Positions 8,386 to 18,993 of a DNA stretch of 64,000 bases are shown piece after piece. The number at the start of each line of letters is the position of its first letter. Within the stretch, counting starts at the first letter, position 1. Under the pieces are notes generated by a model that was given only the letters and a program-made list of their open reading frames with translations, made no database searches and was not told the DNA's origin. The stretch lies in NCBI RefSeq assembly GCF_011058215.1, contig NZ_JAALFG010000001.1, positions 811,001 through 875,000 of the forward strand. The letters are read 5' to 3'. The DNA is from Devosia aurantiaca. Its GTDB lineage: Bacteria; Pseudomonadota; Alphaproteobacteria; Rhizobiales; Devosiaceae. A program made the translations under genes and the position numbers.

Positions 8386-9221
8386 ATGGAAAGCGGCCTT
8401 TCGGAGCTGCACCGCGCGGGGTGTCAGTCATCGGGCAGGGGACCTGGTATATCGATGACGCCCATCGGCCCTCCGCGGTTGCCGCGCTCCGCCGCGGCCT
8501 CGATCTTGGCATGAGCCATATCGACACTGCTGAGATGTATGGCGATGCCGAGATCGTGGTGGGAGAAGCGATCAGGGGACGGCGTGACGAGGTTTTCCTC
8601 GTGTCGAAGGTTTTGCCCAGCAATGCATCGCGAGAGGGGACGGTTATTGCCTGCGAGCGTTCGCTCAAGCGACTCGGGACCGACAGGCTCGATTGCTATC
8701 TTCTCCACTGGCGCGGGTCTTACCCCTTGAAGAGACCTTTGAGAGCTTCGAGCGGCTGCGCGAGGCGGGCAAGATCCTTTCCTGGGCGTAAGCAATTTTG
8801 ATGTGCCTGATCTCGAGGACGCATGGAATGCCGGCGGCGATGGGAAGATTGCCTGTAACCAGGTTCTCTACCATCTGGGCGAGCGGGCCATAGAGCACGC
8901 CGTGCTGCCTTGGTGCGAAGAGCGAGACGTCGCAGTCGTCGCCTATAGCCCTCTCGGCCATGGCCGCTTCCCAGGCCCGCACACGCTGGGTGGTCGCGTC
9001 CTGACGGAGATCGCCGAAAACCATGGCGCCACCGCGCGCCAGGTAGCGCTACGGTTCCTCACGCGACGCGAGCCCCTTTTGCAATCCCAAAGGCGTCCAG
9101 CCCTGAACACGCTGCCGACAATGCTGGTGCATGTGCCCTGCAACTAACAGGCGCAGAACTCGATCGGATTGACGCCGCTTTCCCAATTGGTCCCACGCCG
9201 CGTCAGCTGCCGATGCTTTAG
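8386..9221 (+). CDS. Aldo/keto reductase, four apparent indels as read
   Basis: This is a NADPH-dependent aldo/keto reductase with the expected parts in order: [12 protein letters not shown], the catalytic Asp-Tyr pair in [28 protein letters not shown], the catalytic His in [39 protein letters not shown] and a C-terminal [18 protein letters not shown]. These parts lie in different frames. One base appears lost in each of the runs 8418-8421 (G), 8723-8726 (C), 8784-8786 (G) and 9077-9080 (T). Repairing them gives about 279 residues ending at TAG 9219-9221. The start is probably ATG 8386; ATG 8329, overlapping the previous stop, is in the same frame. The gene is either very decayed or poorly base-called. 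Every motif is intact, so I favour the latter. Confidence 0.8.
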
Positions 9222-9251
9222 GCCAATGACCAGCAATCGGAGGACAATGAA

Positions 9252-9932
9252 ATGGCTGAGCACTCTAGCGGAAAAACCCTTGGCGCAGAACGCGGGCTTG
9301 GCCGCTTTGAAGGGTTTAGCGATGCAGTCTTTGCAATTGCGTTGACCTTGCTGATCGTCGAGATCAAGGTTCCAGGGTCACCAGAGGGGCCTGCAAGTTT
9401 TGCAAGCTTAACTGATGCGATAGCAGAGCAATGGCGCGAGCATCTCGCTCTCTTTGTTTGTTACGGCGTTATCGGCGCCTACTGGCTGCAGCACCACTAC
9501 TCCGGCAGAATCTTTGCCAAAAGTGATCACGGCTTGAGCGCGGCCAATCTCCTGTTCCTGCTGGCAATCGTCGTTGTGCCGTATCCGATCCGCATTTGGT
9601 GTTTTCACATCGGCACCGAATTTGAGTCCAGTGCCTCGGTGATCCTCGTTAGCGGCCTGGCCCTGACCGCGTGTACCTGGATGATCAAGTGGTTCTATGG
9701 AATGTCCGGCGGACGACGGGTTATGGACCAACGGCTGGACCCAGGTTTCCTCAAGCAGATGATGCGTCGCTATGGCTTTGCAACGCTGATCCAAATTGCT
9801 TCCATTCCAGTGACTGCCGTAGCGCCACGCGTCGGCGTTGCTCTCTGTCTCCTGTGCGGGGCATGGTTCCTCCTGCCGCAGCCCAAACCTCGCTACAGAC
9901 CAGGGCGGGAGCCAAATGCAGCTACGACCTAA
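9252..9932 (+). CDS. TMEM175-family potassium channel (DUF1211) protein
   Basis: The 226-residue integral membrane protein has the TMEM175 hallmark RxxxFSD at Arg18 to Asp24 (RFEGFSDAVFAIALTLL), followed by five further hydrophobic segments. These include LALFVCYGVIGAYWL and the family's histidine pair in QHHYSGRIF near residue 80. Bacterial members are homotetrameric potassium-permeable channels with one six-helix unit. This copy has one unit and a polar C-terminal tail. The start follows GGAGG about 8 bases upstream. The gene closes the run of same-strand stress-type genes. Confidence 0.85.
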   Translation: MAEHSSGKTLGAERGLGRFEGFSDAVFAIALTLLIVEIKVPGSPEGPASFASLTDAIAEQWREHLALFVCYGVIGAYWLQHHYSGRIFAKSDHGLSAANLLFLLAIVVVPYPIRIWCFHIGTEFESSASVILVSGLALTACTWMIKWFYGMSGGRRVMDQRLDPGFLKQMMRRYGFATLIQIASIPVTAVAPRVGVALCLLCGAWFLLPQPKPRYRPGREPNAATT

Positions 9933-10180
9933 GAAGAGTAGCTACAGAATGTTTGCTCCGATCGGCGCCTTTGTGCAGTCAACGGGCACGCACGAGCTGC
10001 CTCAATTTAGCCCGAGCTAATTGTATGGTCCGCTTTTCGACGAGCTCAGCAGGGAAAGCCGACGATCCGCTTTCCACCCCGTTTTTGACGTAGCGGCGAC
10101 CTAAGCTGACCGGCAGCTCTCGGGCAATGCAAAATGCGGTCTGAGCGGCTGGACTGGGCGCGTTGCCGACGAACAAACGC

Positions 10181-11319
10181 TTAGCTAAAGCCGGCTAGCA
10201 TCATGGCGATGCGCTTACGGACAGCGGGAGCGTGGCCGACTGTGGAAAGAATGGTGTCACGGAGCCAATGCAGCGCGGGCGAGCGAAGCGTAGCGATACG
10301 AGTAAGCCGGTCGGTTCGCTCCAGCACCTGTTTGGCAACGGCGCGCCGTTCCATAGCGTAGGCGTCCAGCGCGTCCTTGTTGCCGTTGAGGCAAGCTGCC
10401 AGCGCTGTGGCCAAGGCTTCGGCGTCGCGCAGGCCCAGGTTCATGCCCTGACCACCGGCCGGGCTGTGCACGTGGGCGGCGTCGCCGACCAAGAGAAAGG
10501 GTCCGGCGTGGAAGCGGTCGGCCAGCTTGTGGTGGACCTGGAAGCGCGACCCCCACAGCACCTTATTCACGCGGGCGCCACTGGTGGGGCCACGCTGGTC
10601 GATGACGCGCTGGACGTCGGCAACGGTGGGAGTGGATGGCGCATCGGCCAGTTGGGCGACCACCCGGTACCGCTGGCGGCTCATCGGGGCGACGACCAGG
10701 GTGCCTTGGGCGGCAAAGAAAAGACCTATCTCGTGCTGGCCGATGGGCCAATCCATGTGGACGTCAGCCAGCATGAAGGAGCCGTAGGTGGAGCCCGGAA
10801 AGGTAATGCCCGCTTGGGCACGGACAAAGCTTTTTCGCCGTCGGCACCAACGACGAAGCGTGCCAGAAGGCTGTGTTGCTCGCCTAGCTGGTCGAGAGTG
10901 GCTAGTACGCCGTCAGCGCGCTGATCCAGCTGCGTGAGACGGGCGGGCCTTAGGATGTCGTGGCCCATCTCCTGCAACCGCGCGGCGAGGATGGCTTCAG
11001 TTTCGTCCTGGGGGATCATCAGGGCAAAGGGACTTCCGCCACCGAGGACGGAAAAGTTGACTTCCAGCACCACCCGATCGCCGTCGCGGACACGGAAATC
11101 AGGTGCCTTTATGCCCTGCGCGATCAGGCTGTCGGCGACGCCAAGGCGGCCAAGCGTTTGGAGGGTTGCCGCATGGATAACGGCGGCGCGGGAGGTGTTC
11201 TGCGCTGCTGGCAAGGCATCGACGATGCGAAATGCCACCCCTGCCTGGGCAAGGCCTAGAGCCGTGGCAAGGCCTGCGGGACCGGCGCCGACAATCAATA
11301 CATCCGTTTGCTCGGTCAT
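10181..11319 (-). CDS. FAD-dependent aromatic monooxygenase, frameshifted as read
   Basis: This is a flavoprotein monooxygenase of the PheA/TfdB/UbiH fold. It has the N-terminal FAD motif VLIVGAGPAGLATALGLAQAG, a DG-type motif ending RFVVGADGEKS, and the C-terminal GDAAHVHSPAGGQGMNLGLRD signature split over its two halves. The frame changes at the T run 10831-10835: one more T (A on the coding strand) joins VVGADGEK to SFVRAQAGITFPGSTYG. The corrected length is about 380 residues, slightly shorter than phenol hydroxylases, without the thioredoxin-like tail. It is divergent from the TetR gene at 11399, which probably controls it. The aromatic substrate is unknown. Confidence 0.82.
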
Positions 11320-11335
11320 GGCTTCACCCTCCGCA

Positions 11336-11388
11336 TGTAAACGCTTGATTACATTTACCGCGGCTCATAAGTCAACAGGGGTTTACAT
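11336..11388. promoter_or_regulatory. Candidate TetR operator in divergent promoter
   Basis: TGTAA at 11336-11340 and TTACA at 11349-11353 form an inverted repeat with an 8-base spacer. ATGTAAAC at 11335-11342 is also inverted as GTTTACAT at 11381-11388. The elements sit between the monooxygenase start (11319) and the TetR start, the usual place for a TetR autoregulatory operator. Confidence 0.45.
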
Positions 11389-11398
11389 GGAGGCTATG

Positions 11399-11956
11399 AT
11401 GCGGGACGCGATAGCGACTCAAGAGCGGTTGTTGCTGGCGGCGCGCCGCCGCTTTGCCGACCAGGGTTTCGAGCTGACCACGGTCCGCGAGATCGCCGAT
11501 GATGCGGGGGTTAATGTCGCCCTGATCAGCCGCTATTTCGGTGGCAAGGAAGACCTTTTTGCGCGAGCGGTGGCGATCGACCTGCAACTGCCCGATCTCA
11601 GCGCAGTGCCGCAGGAGCAGATCGGGGCGCGCCTAGTGGAGCACTTCTTTCGCCGCTGGGAAGGCGAGCCAGCAGACGACCTGCTGCGCGTGCTGGTGCG
11701 GACGGCAGCGACCCATCCGGCGGCAGCGGCGCGCGTTGCCGACATATTTGACAGCCAGGTACGGCCGCTGGTGGCCATGCTGGCGGGCGATGGGGAAGCG
11801 GCGCAACGGGCCAGCCTTGTGGCAACGCAGGTGCTGGGGCTGGCCTATTGCCGCTATGTGCTGAGCTTGAAATCGAACGAGCTGACGCGGGCGTCAACGC
11901 ATCGCATGATCGGAGAAACAATCCAGCGCTACCTGTTCGCGCCGCTCGCAGCTTAA
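11399..11956 (+). CDS. TetR-family transcriptional regulator
   Basis: The protein is about 185 residues. The N-terminal helix-turn-helix is clear: RLLLAARRRFADQGFELTTV, then REIADDAGVNVALISRYFGGKEDLF, which is the canonical TetR recognition helix with YxxFxxKEDLF. The C-terminal ligand domain has no visible subfamily signature beyond a TetR_C-type dimer region. I chose ATG 11399 because GGAGG at 11389-11393 is well spaced; in-frame ATGs at 11387 and 11396 are possible. It is divergent from the FAD monooxygenase, with palindromes between, so it most likely represses that gene until an aromatic ligand binds. Confidence 0.83.
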   Translation: MRDAIATQERLLLAARRRFADQGFELTTVREIADDAGVNVALISRYFGGKEDLFARAVAIDLQLPDLSAVPQEQIGARLVEHFFRRWEGEPADDLLRVLVRTAATHPAAAARVADIFDSQVRPLVAMLAGDGEAAQRASLVATQVLGLAYCRYVLSLKSNELTRASTHRMIGETIQRYLFAPLAA

Positions 11957-12174
11957 TCTCTCTGGGTGATACACATTCTAGGGCTGCACCTTCGCGACCC
12001 TGGTAAAGTTACAGAGCACTTTAACCCTATAACAAAGAAACCGGCAGCTCTTCACGTCAATCCAGCGATCCGATGAACGGGCATTCGATTTCGGCTTTCA
12101 GCAAACCGGAAGGACAGGTTGAATGGCCGGAATGGGGCGCTGAGCAGAACGGGATTGCAGGCCGAATGCCGATC

Positions 12175-12773
12175 CTAATCTGGAGCATCAAGCACTGGAC
12201 CTCCCGGCGCGAAATTGAACACTTCAAGACGCATGTCCTTTTCGTTCGGCTTGTTGGCGAGGATGGTGAGGCTGCCCGGGCCGACCGGAATGATGCGCCG
12301 CGGCTCGAGCCCCAGCAGGGTCTGCAGCAGGGCGCGAATGACGCCGCCGTGGCATACGACCAGCAGCCGATCGGCTTTAGCGGTGGCAGCGCGGGTTGCC
12401 GCCGCGGTGCGGACGGCAAAATCTGCCCAGATCTCGCCGCCTGGCGGCGCAAAAGTGCCGGCGCGCCAGCCCCGATAGGCTTCGGGCTCGTCGGCGATGA
12501 TGTGGGCGATTTCGAGCCCGGTCCAGTCACCGACATCGACCTCGCGCAGCCCGGGCTCATGTGTCGCTTCGGGGAAACCCAGAAGCTCGGCGGTTTGACG
12601 AGCGCGTCGCAGGTCGGAGGTGATGACCCGATCGGGGGCGAGCTGTTCGACCGTGGCAGCGAGCGCGCGAGCCTGGGCCTTGCCTTTTTCGGAGAGACCG
12701 ATATCGGCCTGGCCCTGCAGGCGGCGCACCGCGTTCCATTCGGACTCGCCGTGACGAACCAGGAGCAGACGCT

Positions 12774-12777
<4 letters not shown>
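12175..12777 (-). CDS. Histidine phosphatase-family protein
   Basis: The 200-residue protein belongs to the phosphoglycerate mutase-like branch. The phospho-accepting His9 is in VRHGESEWN, two arginines follow (RLQGQADIGLSEKG and TSDLRRARQTAE), the acid residue is in REVDVGDWTGLE, and the second histidine is in LLVVCHGGVIRALL near residue 145. The active site looks complete. Its start overlaps the end of the ABC ATPase gene by 4 bases, so it is the last gene of the importer operon. A phosphatase translated with an importer suggests that the imported compound, or a derivative, is dephosphorylated inside the cell. The exact substrate cannot be read. Confidence 0.85.
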
Positions 12778-13808
<1,031 letters not shown>

Positions 13809-13817
13809 GGCGGGTAC

Positions 13818-15564
13818 TTACGTTTTGAGCCAGGGCTGGGACTTGGCCTGCAACTGGTTGGCAAGCAGGGTCGCAGCAATCGAGATCACGAGGATCACGA
13901 CGGTGATGGCATTGGCGAACTGGGTGAAGCCCTCGGAGGCATAGCGGTAGGCGAGGACCGACAGCACGGGCATGGTCGGGGTAAAGAGGAGCACCACCAG
14001 CGAAAGGTCGCGCATGATCTTCACGAACACGATCAGCCCGCCGGCGGCGAGGCCGCGGCTCGCCAGCGGCACGGTGATGGCGGTTAGGCGGCGGAGGAAA
14101 CCGGCGCCGGTCATCCGAGCGCTTTCATCGAGATCGCCGGAGACCTGCTGGATGACGGCGCGGCCTGTCTGCACAGAGAATGGCAGAAGATAAGCCGTGC
14201 CGGCAATGAGCAGTAGCGCGAAGGTTCCGTAAAGCGCCGGGAACGGACCGATGGGTGAGCCGAAGAGCGCTATATAGGCAGCGCCGAAGGCGATGCCAGG
14301 CACCAGCAGCGGCAGGAAGCTGACTTGGTTTATAATCCCGGCCAGCGGTCCTTTGCCGTCGCGCGCCAGAACGAAGGCGACGATGAGGCCGATAATGGTC
14401 GTGGTGATCGCCACGGCGACGCCAAGGCCCATCGTGAGGCCTGTGGCCGAGACGATGAACGGGTTGGAGAAGATGCCGGCCTGGCCCTGGGCGATGGAGG
14501 GATCGGAGGCGCCGGTCCAGTAGTGCAGCGTCCAGTTGGAAAAAGAGCGCCGAGGACGACGGGGCCAGCGAGGAGGCGATGAGGATCGCGACCGGAACGA
14601 CCGTCGTCAGAAGACAGATCACGGCAGCCGCAGCAAAGAGCGGCAGGCGGGCGGCGCCAAGGTCGAACCGCTTGGCGCGGCCGAACTTGCCGGTGATGGT
14701 GGCGTAGGAACGGCGGCCGGAAATGACCTTGTTGCCCAACCATAGGAACAGTGCCGATACAACGATCAGGAGAATGGCGATGACATAGCCGCGGGCGGTC
14801 TGGCCGACTTCGATGAGGCCATAGAGGCGTGTCGCCATTGTCTGCATGCGCACCGGCAGGCCAAGCAAAGCGGGAGCAGCAAAGTTGGACACGGCCCCGG
14901 CAAACGTCAGTGAAGCCCCGGCGATCACCGCCGGCAGGGCGACCGGGAGCACGATGCCCATAAGGATGCGCCCGGGCTTTGCGCCGGCCATTTGTGCGGC
15001 CTCGACAAGGTCGGAATTGACGGTGGCGAGGGCCGCGGCAATTACGGTGAAGGCCAGCGAATTATAGTGGGCGATGAGCACGATCAGCGTCGGCGCCATG
15101 CCCCAGGCCAGCCAATCGGGCACGGCAAGACCCAGGCCTTCAAGGAAACCGGTCTGGCCGCCGACACGGGAATTGCGGAACAGAGAGCCCCAGGCCAGCG
15201 CGGTCGCAAAACTCGGGATCATGAATGGCAACGTCGCCATCAGCCCGATGGTGCGCCGGAACGGCACGTCGGTCATGACCACGAGCCAGGCGAGGAACCC
15301 GCCGATCAGCACGCAACCGCAGGCAACGCCGACGCCGAGGATCAGCGTGTTGCCGAGTGGCAACCAGAGCAGGTTCTTCGACAGGCGGCCGGAGGTGACG
15401 TCACTCCAAGCCACGATGGCATCGGGGGCGAGCGTTTCGAACAGGATGCGCAGCAACGGCGCGGCGATGAGGAAGCCGAGAATGGCCAGCACGAAGAGTT
15501 TTAGCGCCAACCGGCCATCGAGCCGGAAGGGCCGCACCAGGGGGCGGGCTGAAGCAAGGGACAT
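13818..15564 (-). CDS. ABC transporter permease, fused two-unit FbpB type, frameshifted as read
   Basis: This permease of roughly 580 residues has two copies of the six-helix binding-protein-dependent transport unit, as in FbpB/FutB and AfuB iron(III) permeases. The first unit's EAA loop is seen near EAAQMAGAKPGRILMGIVLP and the second near ESARMTGAGFLRRLTAITVP. The frame changes in the A run 14540-14544; with one A fewer the reading becomes SALFSNWTLHYWTG, and the second unit follows. The gene therefore appears intact in the genome. It lies between the ATPase and the binding protein, 51 bases from the latter, with a strong hairpin in that gap. Confidence 0.85.
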
Positions 15565-15580
15565 GATGAAATTCCTCTAA

Positions 15581-15603
15581 GCTCCCGGCGCAAGGCCGGG
15601 AGC
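15581..15603. terminator. Hairpin between binding-protein and permease genes
   Basis: GCTCCCGGC at 15581-15589 pairs perfectly with GCCGGGAGC at 15595-15603 around a 5-base loop. No T run follows on the coding (minus) strand. In binding-protein-dependent operons such a hairpin usually lowers read-through or protects the upstream message. That would give more binding protein than permease, which fits the position here. Confidence 0.55.
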
Positions 15604-15615
15604 CGTGGGAGAAGG

Positions 15616-16743
15616 TTATTGCAGCGAGAGCACGAGGTCGCCGACATCCTGGCGGATTTCGGCGGTCGCGGCCGGGTCTATCGACCAGGCGGCGAATTCA
15701 TCGAGCGGTACGGCATCGGGGTGGCTGACTATGTCGCTGCGGGTGGCATAATCACCCGCTACGTAGAACGGCGCGAAGCCTTCACCACCGGTTTCACTGT
15801 CGTCGCCCATCAGAAAGTCGATGACGAGGCGCGCGGCAGCTGGGTGGGTCGCAGTGGATGACACGGCGAGCACGGCCGGGAAGATGATGCCGTTGGACGG
15901 GGTCACGTCATTGGCAACCTGCAAGGCCCAGCCCTCATCTTCGTTGTCGCGACGATCCGAATAGGAGGTGAAACCGACCGGCGGGTTGTCCTGACCGAGC
16001 GCGCCGACAGCGGCGTTCACGTCGTCGGTCGAGGAGACGAGGATCAGGTCGTTTTCGAAAAGGTCGACGATGAACTGCTGGCCGGCGTTCTCGATGCCGT
16101 CGTCGAGTGCGATCGGCTCGCCGAACTGGGCATCGTAGGCGCTGGCCATTTCGTCCGAGCGCAGCACGATTTCGGTCATCAGATCGAGATAGTCGCCACG
16201 CTGCAGCGGATCGACCATGATGACGCGGCCGGTCCAATCGGGTGTGGTGAGCTCCCAGAAATTGCTGACCGGGGCACCATCGGGATTGGCTTCCTCGTTA
16301 TACATCAGCACTTTTGTCGACAGGCGCTGGGCGAGAAGCGGTTCCTTCTCGTTCTGGTCGAGCAGGTCGGCGACGCGCGGCGGTACATAGTGGGTAATAA
16401 GGCCGGGGCCGAGCAGCTCGTCGAAGACCACCGGGGCGTCGGAGATGTAGACGACGTCGGCACTGGCGATGCCGGCGCTGGCTTCGGCCTTGATACGGGT
16501 GATCTGCTCGGTCGAGGACATGTCGTGGCTGACCATGTCGATGCCCGGATAGGCCGCCTCGAAGGCCGTCTCGACAGCGGCGATGCGGCTGGTGAAGGCG
16601 TAGACCGTCACGGTGCCTTCGGCCTGCGCCAGCGGCAGCAGTTCCTCGGCGGTCAGCGCATTGAGGTCCTGGTCCTGCGCCAGGGCCGGAAAAGCCATGG
16701 CCACAAGGGCCGTAGAGAGCAGCAAAGTCTTTTTGTCCATCAA
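15616..16743 (-). CDS. ABC transporter substrate-binding protein, iron/organophosphate type
   Basis: The 375-residue periplasmic binding protein starts with a clear signal peptide (KKTLLLSTALVAMAFPALAQ, cleavage after ALA). The body has the type II fold seen in FbpA/FutA and phosphonate-type proteins: GTVTVYAFTSRIAAVETAFE, the ADVVYISDAPVVFDELL lobe and MVDPLQRGDYLDLM. The tyrosine pair characteristic of iron-binding FbpA is not evident. That, together with the phosphatase and an SIS-domain regulator, makes a phosphorylated organic compound as likely as iron. It is the first gene of the operon 16743 to 12175. Paired TGCA palindromes lie just upstream. Confidence 0.85.
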   Translation of the reverse strand: MMDKKTLLLSTALVAMAFPALAQDQDLNALTAEELLPLAQAEGTVTVYAFTSRIAAVETAFEAAYPGIDMVSHDMSSTEQITRIKAEASAGIASADVVYISDAPVVFDELLGPGLITHYVPPRVADLLDQNEKEPLLAQRLSTKVLMYNEEANPDGAPVSNFWELTTPDWTGRVIMVDPLQRGDYLDLMTEIVLRSDEMASAYDAQFGEPIALDDGIENAGQQFIVDLFENDLILVSSTDDVNAAVGALGQDNPPVGFTSYSDRRDNEDEGWALQVANDVTPSNGIIFPAVLAVSSTATHPAAARLVIDFLMGDDSETGGEGFAPFYVAGDYATRSDIVSHPDAVPLDEFAAWSIDPAATAEIRQDVGDLVLSLQ

Positions 16744-16780
16744 ATCCTCCTCAGGAACGGCGCCTCATGCGCCTTATGGA

Positions 16781-16826
16781 TGCACATGCGTTTGCACGAT
16801 GGATGCGACATGCATGTGAACTTGCA
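16781..16826. promoter_or_regulatory. Paired TGCA-N8-TGCA operator upstream of importer operon
   Basis: TGCA at 16781-16784 and 16793-16796 forms one element, and TGCA at 16811-16814 and 16823-16826 the second. Both have 8-base spacers and their starts are exactly 30 bases apart. They lie 38-83 bases upstream of the binding-protein start. The same paired geometry is found at 17731 in front of the RpiR gene. Confidence 0.6.
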
Positions 16827-16863
16827 GAAACAAGGCGTGCGTATTTTCTCCCCTGCACGCCTG

Positions 16864-17700
16864 TCAGTTGAAAGCGTCGATGAGCTGTCCCAAGGTTTCA
16901 AGATATTGCAGAGAAGCGTCGGGATCTTGCGTGGCCATGGCCAGCACCAGCGCATTGCAGATGGCCATGGGAACGGTGAGCGTCTGGAACGCATCCTGCG
17001 AACCGGTGCGCGGGGCGAAGAGCAGGTGCTCGGCCGCCGGTACCAGAGATGGACCCACGCTGCCCGAGATAACCACCGAAGTCGCCTGTTTGGCGCGGGC
17101 GTGGTTGAGCAGCGCGGCATAGTGGGTGGGCTGGCGGCGGAAGGCGAAGGCGACGATGGCGTCATCGCCGTCCATGCCCAGCACCTGTTCGGCGAGGTCG
17201 CGGCCCTCGCCGGCCAGCATGATGGTGTCGCGGCCCATGCGGCGCAGGCGCCGATCAATCAGCACGGCAAGCGCTTCGGCATTGCCGCGGGCAAAGACAT
17301 AGATGCGACGCGCCTTGAGTAGGGCCTGGGCGGCGGCATGCAATTTTGCGTCGTCGACATAGCGCTGCAGCCCAGCCAGCGCCTCAATCTCCCGGCTCAC
17401 CAGATCGGTGATCAGCCCGGCTTCGCTGGTCTGCTGCAATGTGTTGCGGACACGGGTGGCCGGATCAGTGCGAACGATAAATTCTTCCTGGATCGCGGCA
17501 CGGAATTCGGCATAGTTCGCATAGCCGAGCTTCTTGGCCAGCCGGGAGGCCGTCGCCTCATGCACGCCAATGCGCTGTGCTAGGCCACTTGCCGTACCCA
17601 GCGCAATATCGCGCGGGCTGGCAATCACCTGCTTGATCAGCTGCTGCTCTGCGGGCGTCAGCGTTTCCGCTGCCTCCTTGACGCGTTCTAGAACGGACAT
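16864..17700 (-). CDS. MurR/RpiR-family transcriptional regulator
   Basis: The 278-residue regulator has an N-terminal RpiR helix-turn-helix (LTPAEQQLIKQVIASPRDIA, then LAQRIGVHEATASRLAKKLGY) and a C-terminal SIS sugar-phosphate domain (RRIYVFARGNAEALAVLIDRR, DAIVAFAFRRQP, TSVVISGSVGPSLVPAAEHL). The ATG at 17700 has GGAGG directly upstream; a TTG at 17712 is in frame but less likely. SIS domains of this family bind phosphorylated sugars or related metabolites. The gene lies immediately upstream of the importer operon on the same strand, 120 bases away. Its promoter and that of the importer share a paired palindrome, so it probably controls both. Confidence 0.87.
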   Translation of the reverse strand: MSVLERVKEAAETLTPAEQQLIKQVIASPRDIALGTASGLAQRIGVHEATASRLAKKLGYANYAEFRAAIQEEFIVRTDPATRVRNTLQQTSEAGLITDLVSREIEALAGLQRYVDDAKLHAAAQALLKARRIYVFARGNAEALAVLIDRRLRRMGRDTIMLAGEGRDLAEQVLGMDGDDAIVAFAFRRQPTHYAALLNHARAKQATSVVISGSVGPSLVPAAEHLLFAPRTGSQDAFQTLTVPMAICNALVLAMATQDPDASLQYLETLGQLIDAFN

Positions 17701-17730
17701 GGGTTCCTCCAATGTCCACAGCTTACATCA

Positions 17731-17776
17731 TGCAAGATATATTGCAAGGTAAATAGTCAATGCAAGTTTTTCTGCA
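17731..17776. promoter_or_regulatory. Paired TGCA-N8-TGCA operator upstream of rpiR-type gene
   Basis: TGCA at 17731-17734 with 17743-17746, and TGCA at 17761-17764 with 17773-17776, give two elements with 8-base spacers, exactly 30 bases apart. The flanks here are extended to TGCAAG...TGCAA. They lie 31-76 bases upstream of the regulator start, as expected for autoregulation. Confidence 0.6.
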
Positions 17777-17970
17777 ACATCTAAAGCACGCTTCGTGCTG
17801 CGCCTGCTTTCGGGGCGATCTGGAAAATCGTCGATCGTCTGCGATGGACGCCCCTCGGACGCTTTGTGCCGGAAGCCTTTCATAGCTCCCGGCACATGAT
17901 CAGGTCGGATATTGCTGGATCGCAATTAGCGCTTAGAAATGGCGCTAGCGAGGATGTCCTCAACTGAAAT

Positions 17971-18840
17971 TCAATCGGTCTTGCCATAGCGATTGTTATC
18001 GAGCGGAGAGAGCTTGCCGCGACCGCTGAGCATATCGCGCATATATTGCATGCCCTGCCAGGCTGGGAAGGCATCGTCACTCCGAGGCGTCAGGGTGCGC
18101 ACCAGCGCAATCACTGCGCTGAACATGGTAAGACCACCCGGTCGGAACGGCTTGTAAGGCGTACCTGTAAGCCGCGTCATGATCGCCGCGAGCTCGCGTG
18201 TGCTGACCGCGCTGCCGGCGATGCGTGAGAACCTCGGTGCCTGGGCGTCAAGCGCTACATCAGCGGCAAAGTCAGCTACGTCGTCCTTTGTTGTTAGGTC
18301 CAGCTTTTGGTCAACATCTCCCCAGTAGAGCACGCGACGCTGCTTGTGCATGATGATCGGCGCTTGTCCGGTGATGAGATCGGTAAACATGCCGTTGAGA
18401 ACCGATTGAGCCTTTATGGGAGCGGCGTCGATCCTGCCCTGAAAGGCGCGGCGCAGGTCCATGTTGCGATTGTCGCCGGGACGCGTCTTGGTGAAATCTA
18501 GCGAAAAATCTGACGGCATGAAGCGCGGCACACCGGCCGAAACCGCTGCTTGCAACAACTGTGTCTGTACGCCAATAATGACCGGTTCTAGGCCGTTGAG
18601 CACCGAAACGACGCAGGCGGCGCCAGTGCAGGCTTCTTGAAGAGCGGTGGAGTTGTCGAAGTCTACCACAACGGGCGTAGCTCCGCTTCGACGTACCGCC
18701 GCTAGTTTGCCTTCGGGAGTACCGGTGCGCAGCAAGGCGCGCACTGTCGCACCCCGTGCAGTAAGTGCATTGGCTATCCGGCGCCCTAGATCCCCTGTAG
18801 CACCGGCCAGGGCGATGATCTGCCCGCTTCCATTGATCAC
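17971..18840 (-). CDS. NmrA-like NAD(P)-binding reductase
   Basis: The 289-residue protein is an atypical short-chain dehydrogenase of the NmrA/isoflavone-reductase type. It has the nucleotide motif IALAGATGDLGRRIANAL, an arginine two strands later (RALLRTG) suited to NADPH, and the RFMPSDFSLDFTK segment typical of this subgroup. The Tyr-Lys pair of classical SDRs is not seen, which is normal for NmrA-like proteins. It may be an enzyme or a redox sensor; no partner gene points to a substrate. It lies alone between the RpiR regulator and the hydantoin island, in 150-200 base gaps with nothing recognisable. Confidence 0.75.
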   Translation of the reverse strand: MINGSGQIIALAGATGDLGRRIANALTARGATVRALLRTGTPEGKLAAVRRSGATPVVVDFDNSTALQEACTGAACVVSVLNGLEPVIIGVQTQLLQAAVSAGVPRFMPSDFSLDFTKTRPGDNRNMDLRRAFQGRIDAAPIKAQSVLNGMFTDLITGQAPIIMHKQRRVLYWGDVDQKLDLTTKDDVADFAADVALDAQAPRFSRIAGSAVSTRELAAIMTRLTGTPYKPFRPGGLTMFSAVIALVRTLTPRSDDAFPAWQGMQYMRDMLSGRGKLSPLDNNRYGKTD

Positions 18841-18993
18841 GATAACAACCCCACCGATTGCCTGAAGAAATGCGTTGCCCGACAGCTCAGAACATTCTCG
18901 CCGTTGCCGAACAACTGCCCATTTCAGCGTCTGCTTTCAAGGCAGTGCAGCCTTGTTGGTGTAAGGCCAAAGATAGAGGCGGTCCTTGAAGGA

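Noticed and set aside
8329..9221. Aldo/keto reductase as a true pseudogene
   Set aside because: Four one-base losses all lie in homopolymers and every catalytic motif is conserved, which does not look like decay. Error is preferred, but only resequencing can settle it.
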